From: Schizochytrium sp. TIO01
Taxonomy: Eukaryota; Sar; Bigyra; Thraustochytrida; Thraustochytriidae
NCBI GenBank assembly: GCA_004764695.1
Contig: SMSO01000037.1
Coordinates: 1,720,247 to 1,784,246, forward strand
Reading direction: 5' to 3'
DNA length: 64,000 nucleotides
Numbering within the stretch: the stretch's first letter is position 1; each line of letters opens with the position of its first letter. The notes under the pieces were generated by a model that did not search any database, was not told where the DNA came from, and worked only from the letters and a program-made list of their open reading frames with translations. Shown in pieces: positions 61,687-64,000 of the stretch. The translations under genes were made by a program, and so were the position numbers.

Positions 61687-63648
61687 ATGCAGGCCTCCGC
61701 CTCCCGCGCTCGCCGCCTGGGCCACGTTGCCTCGCAGCGTGCCTCCGCCCTTGCGCGGTCGTATGCGACGTCGAAGCCGCCGCCCAAGGCCAGCGTGCCG
61801 CCGACAGCAGGCGCTGGCGAGAAGTACGCAGCAGGCGCAGCACCTGCCGCGCAGGCCGCCAAGTCCTCGGGAGGAGGAGCTGGAAAACTCCTCCTTCTCG
61901 CTGCAGTGGTGGCACCGCCCGCCTACGTTGCGTACATGACTCGCCAGGATGGCGACTTCCGCCGCGACTTCGAGAAGTCCGCACCTGAGGTGTACAGGAT
62001 GGTCTCGCCGTACCTTATCGAGGACAACTCTAGCGAAGAGGGCGCTCACGGAGGCGAGTTCGAAGGACTCCACATCCACTCCCTCAAGAAAGAACTCGAG
62101 GAGCTCGAGACCAAGCTTGCAGACACTGTGAGCTCCAGCGTCACCTTTACCAAGGAGGAGGTCAACCAGCTCAAGAAGGATGTCCAGGACAAGATTGCGG
62201 AGCTCCAGAAGGCTCGTGAAGAGCATGACAAGAAGCAGAAAGAGGCCAAGGGTGCCCAGGAGCAAGAGCAGGATGCCTCCAAGAAGGTTGATGCTGAGGT
62301 CGTTGAGAAAGATGCTTCTGCCGGAGACTCTGCTGAGACTGAGGTCGCCAAAACCGCAGAGGAACTTGAGGTAAAGGAAGAAGAGCCTGCGATCGTAGAA
62401 ATCGAAGTGATTGCTGTGGAAGATGAGAACGCTGAAGAACAGAAGGAGGACAACTCGAGGCAGAAGTCCGCAGAAGCTCGCAACAAGCTTGATGCGATCA
62501 AGAGCCGTGCTCGTGGACTCAAGGCCAAGGCTGATGCCAGCGCCGCAGAGCAGATCCAGGAGATGGAGAAGGAGCTCCGCAAGGATCTTGAGGTTGTTCT
62601 GGCCCACGACCTTGGCAACCTTGACGAGGAGGGACTTCGCCGTCGCGTGGTGCAGCTTGTTCTTGAGCTGAAGGATCGCAACCGCTGGGAGGCGATGCGT
62701 ATGTATGAGCTCACTAAGCAGCACAACGAGGATATGGTTAAGAAGTACGATGACCTTTTGAGGGATCAGGCAGACCGTTACGAAGAGATCATGCGTATGG
62801 AGGTTGCTGAGGTCGCTCTCCGCACTGAGGAGGATGCCGAGGTTCGCGCAGAGGACCACTTCAACCGTGTTCTTTTCAACAAGGAGCAGCAGTGGCACCG
62901 CCAGACCCAGGAGGCCCTCGAGCGCCAGCGTGTGGAACTTGCGCGCGAGATGGAGCACAAGTTCGTACAGGCTAAGTCCCAGCTTGAAGCCAAGGCATCT
63001 GAGGACATCGCTGCGCGCGTGCAGGCCCTCGACGGACTCAAGGCAAAGGTACAGAACCTCCAGGCAGCGCTCCAGCACCGCTCTGATAATGAGATTTCCG
63101 CAAAGAACCTCCGTGAGATGTCGCTTGCGATGCTCGAGGTTCAGGATGCCCTTTACAAGCGCCCGCAAGAGGTTGGTAGCGCACTCCAGAAGCTCCGCAA
63201 GGCGGCGTCTGGTGATGCATCCATCGACGCAGCACTCTCCACCATCTCGCCGCGTATCATGCGTAAGGGAGTTGCGGGAGAAATCGATCTGCTTCAGCGT
63301 TTTGACTCGGTATTTGATGAGTGCTACAAGGTTGCCCTTGTGCCTGATGAAGATGCAGGAATTGTCGAGTATGCCGTCGCTCGTGCGGTTGCGGCTTTGA
63401 CTTTCCGCAAGGGAGACTCGCCTAAGGCCTCCGAATCCCAGGAGTTCCACCTCACCCAGGCTCGCAACTTGCTGCAGAACAAGCACGATCTTGCAGCAAC
63501 AGTGCGCGAGATGGACCACCTCCAAGGCCTTGTCAAGAACACTGCAAGCGATTGGGTGTCAGAGGCCAAGGACCGCGTCGCTGTCGAGCAGGCGCTCATC
63601 CTTGTCAAATCGCACCTCAGCGTTTTGTCGGCATCTCTTGCCAAGTAA
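61687..63648 (+). CDS. MIC60: MICOS complex subunit MIC60 (mitofilin)
   Basis: Complete single exon, 653 codons, ATG at 61687 and TAA at 63646-63648. Residues 1-28 form an Arg/Ala/Ser-rich mitochondrial targeting peptide ending near ARSYATS. A Pro/Ala/Gly linker follows, then one membrane segment at about 67-84 (KLLLLAAVVAPPAYVAYM). Residues about 115-470 are a long charged coiled coil with an acidic stretch (about 200-265, rich in Glu). The C-terminal mitofilin domain holds the family hallmark: LAATVREMDHLQGL followed by SDWVSEAKDR and a final helix. MIC60 is anchored in the inner membrane facing the intermembrane space, where it shapes crista junctions and contacts outer-membrane partners. 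The length is usual for the family. Strong G/C third-position bias suggests high expression. The long antisense open frame is a by-product of that bias. Confidence 0.94.
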   Translation: MQASASRARRLGHVASQRASALARSYATSKPPPKASVPPTAGAGEKYAAGAAPAAQAAKSSGGGAGKLLLLAAVVAPPAYVAYMTRQDGDFRRDFEKSAPEVYRMVSPYLIEDNSSEEGAHGGEFEGLHIHSLKKELEELETKLADTVSSSVTFTKEEVNQLKKDVQDKIAELQKAREEHDKKQKEAKGAQEQEQDASKKVDAEVVEKDASAGDSAETEVAKTAEELEVKEEEPAIVEIEVIAVEDENAEEQKEDNSRQKSAEARNKLDAIKSRARGLKAKADASAAEQIQEMEKELRKDLEVVLAHDLGNLDEEGLRRRVVQLVLELKDRNRWEAMRMYELTKQHNEDMVKKYDDLLRDQADRYEEIMRMEVAEVALRTEEDAEVRAEDHFNRVLFNKEQQWHRQTQEALERQRVELAREMEHKFVQAKSQLEAKASEDIAARVQALDGLKAKVQNLQAALQHRSDNEISAKNLREMSLAMLEVQDALYKRPQEVGSALQKLRKAASGDASIDAALSTISPRIMRKGVAGEIDLLQRFDSVFDECYKVALVPDEDAGIVEYAVARAVAALTFRKGDSPKASESQEFHLTQARNLLQNKHDLAATVREMDHLQGLVKNTASDWVSEAKDRVAVEQALILVKSHLSVLSASLAK

Positions 63649-64000
63649 TAAATTAACTATCAAGTAGCACCTTCAGACACATTACCGACATACACGCACA
63701 ACCAACCATACGTCAACCATAAACCAACCAACCAACTAACCAATCCACCGATCAATCCATCACATTACCTACCTACTGATCAACAGCGGAGGACGCCCTG
63801 CATCTATACCACTATCTTCATCTTCTTGGGCCATCAGATTTATCCCTTTTTTGCTTATATATATGTATATATGAGTGATAAAGGGCATTTGTGTTTGTGT
63901 GCATGATGGAGAAATCCATCCTGTTCCTTGCCCGTTTGTACTTCTCGGATTCCTGATCAACTTGCCTCCAATGACAACAGCTCCCGCGTTGTCCTCGCCA
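63649..64000. other. 3' flank of MIC60
   Basis: AT-richer sequence with a short ACCA/ACCAACC run near 63701-63740 and TATA-like repeats near 63856-63872. An AATAAA at 63647-63652 overlaps the stop codon and is probably too early to act as poly(A) signal. No further gene is seen. Confidence 0.5.

Noticed and set aside
61372-63525. Antisense open frame of 717 codons covering most of MIC60
   Set aside because: It arises because G/C-ending codons leave no stops on the opposite strand. It runs into the TATG/ATAG repeat, has no domain, and the sense strand has clear family hallmarks.

Overview
The window is nuclear DNA of a eukaryote. Support for this: a gene with spliceosomal introns (GT..AG, 57-173 bases), a tRNA gene with internal A and B boxes and an oligo-T stop, a mitochondrial MICOS subunit with a targeting peptide, an AP2-domain regulator, and no bacterial-style operons. 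AP2 domains, ribonuclease-inhibitor-type LRR proteins and dense microsatellites fit a protist or alga. A stramenopile such as a labyrinthulomycete is one guess, but the sequence alone does not fix the lineage. Layout: (1) 1-3651, minus strand: an intron-rich gene, cut by the left edge, for a leucine-rich-repeat protein. Ten 28-residue repeats each sit in their own 84-base exon. They are followed by a long helical region and what looks like the start of a protein-kinase fold. (2) About 3.7-52 kb: a stretch with no convincing complete protein gene. It alternates AT-rich unique DNA with tetra- to decanucleotide arrays and a few GC-richer islands. One sound gene stands in it, tRNA-Pro(UGG) at 24256-24327. 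There are also short coding-like fragments (about 7.1, 21-22.7, 23.8, 41.3-43.2 and 45.7 kb) that could be exons of undetected intron-rich genes, relics, or chance. (3) 52.3-57.7 kb: a repeat-poor, GC-richer upstream region leading to a 694-residue intronless protein with two AP2-type domains and Ser/Gln-rich flanks. (4) 57.7-61.7 kb: intergenic DNA ending in tetranucleotide arrays that reach to within about 100 bases of the next start codon. (5) 61687-63648: a complete intronless gene for MIC60/mitofilin, with a codon choice strongly biased to G/C at third positions, unlike the rest of the window. The genes show no evident shared pathway: signalling or recognition (LRR), transcription (AP2), translation (tRNA) and inner-membrane architecture (MIC60). 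The clearest unusual structures are the exon-per-repeat LRR array with every intron at the same codon position, the mosaic of different short-tandem-repeat families across about 45 kb, and the two-domain AP2 protein.
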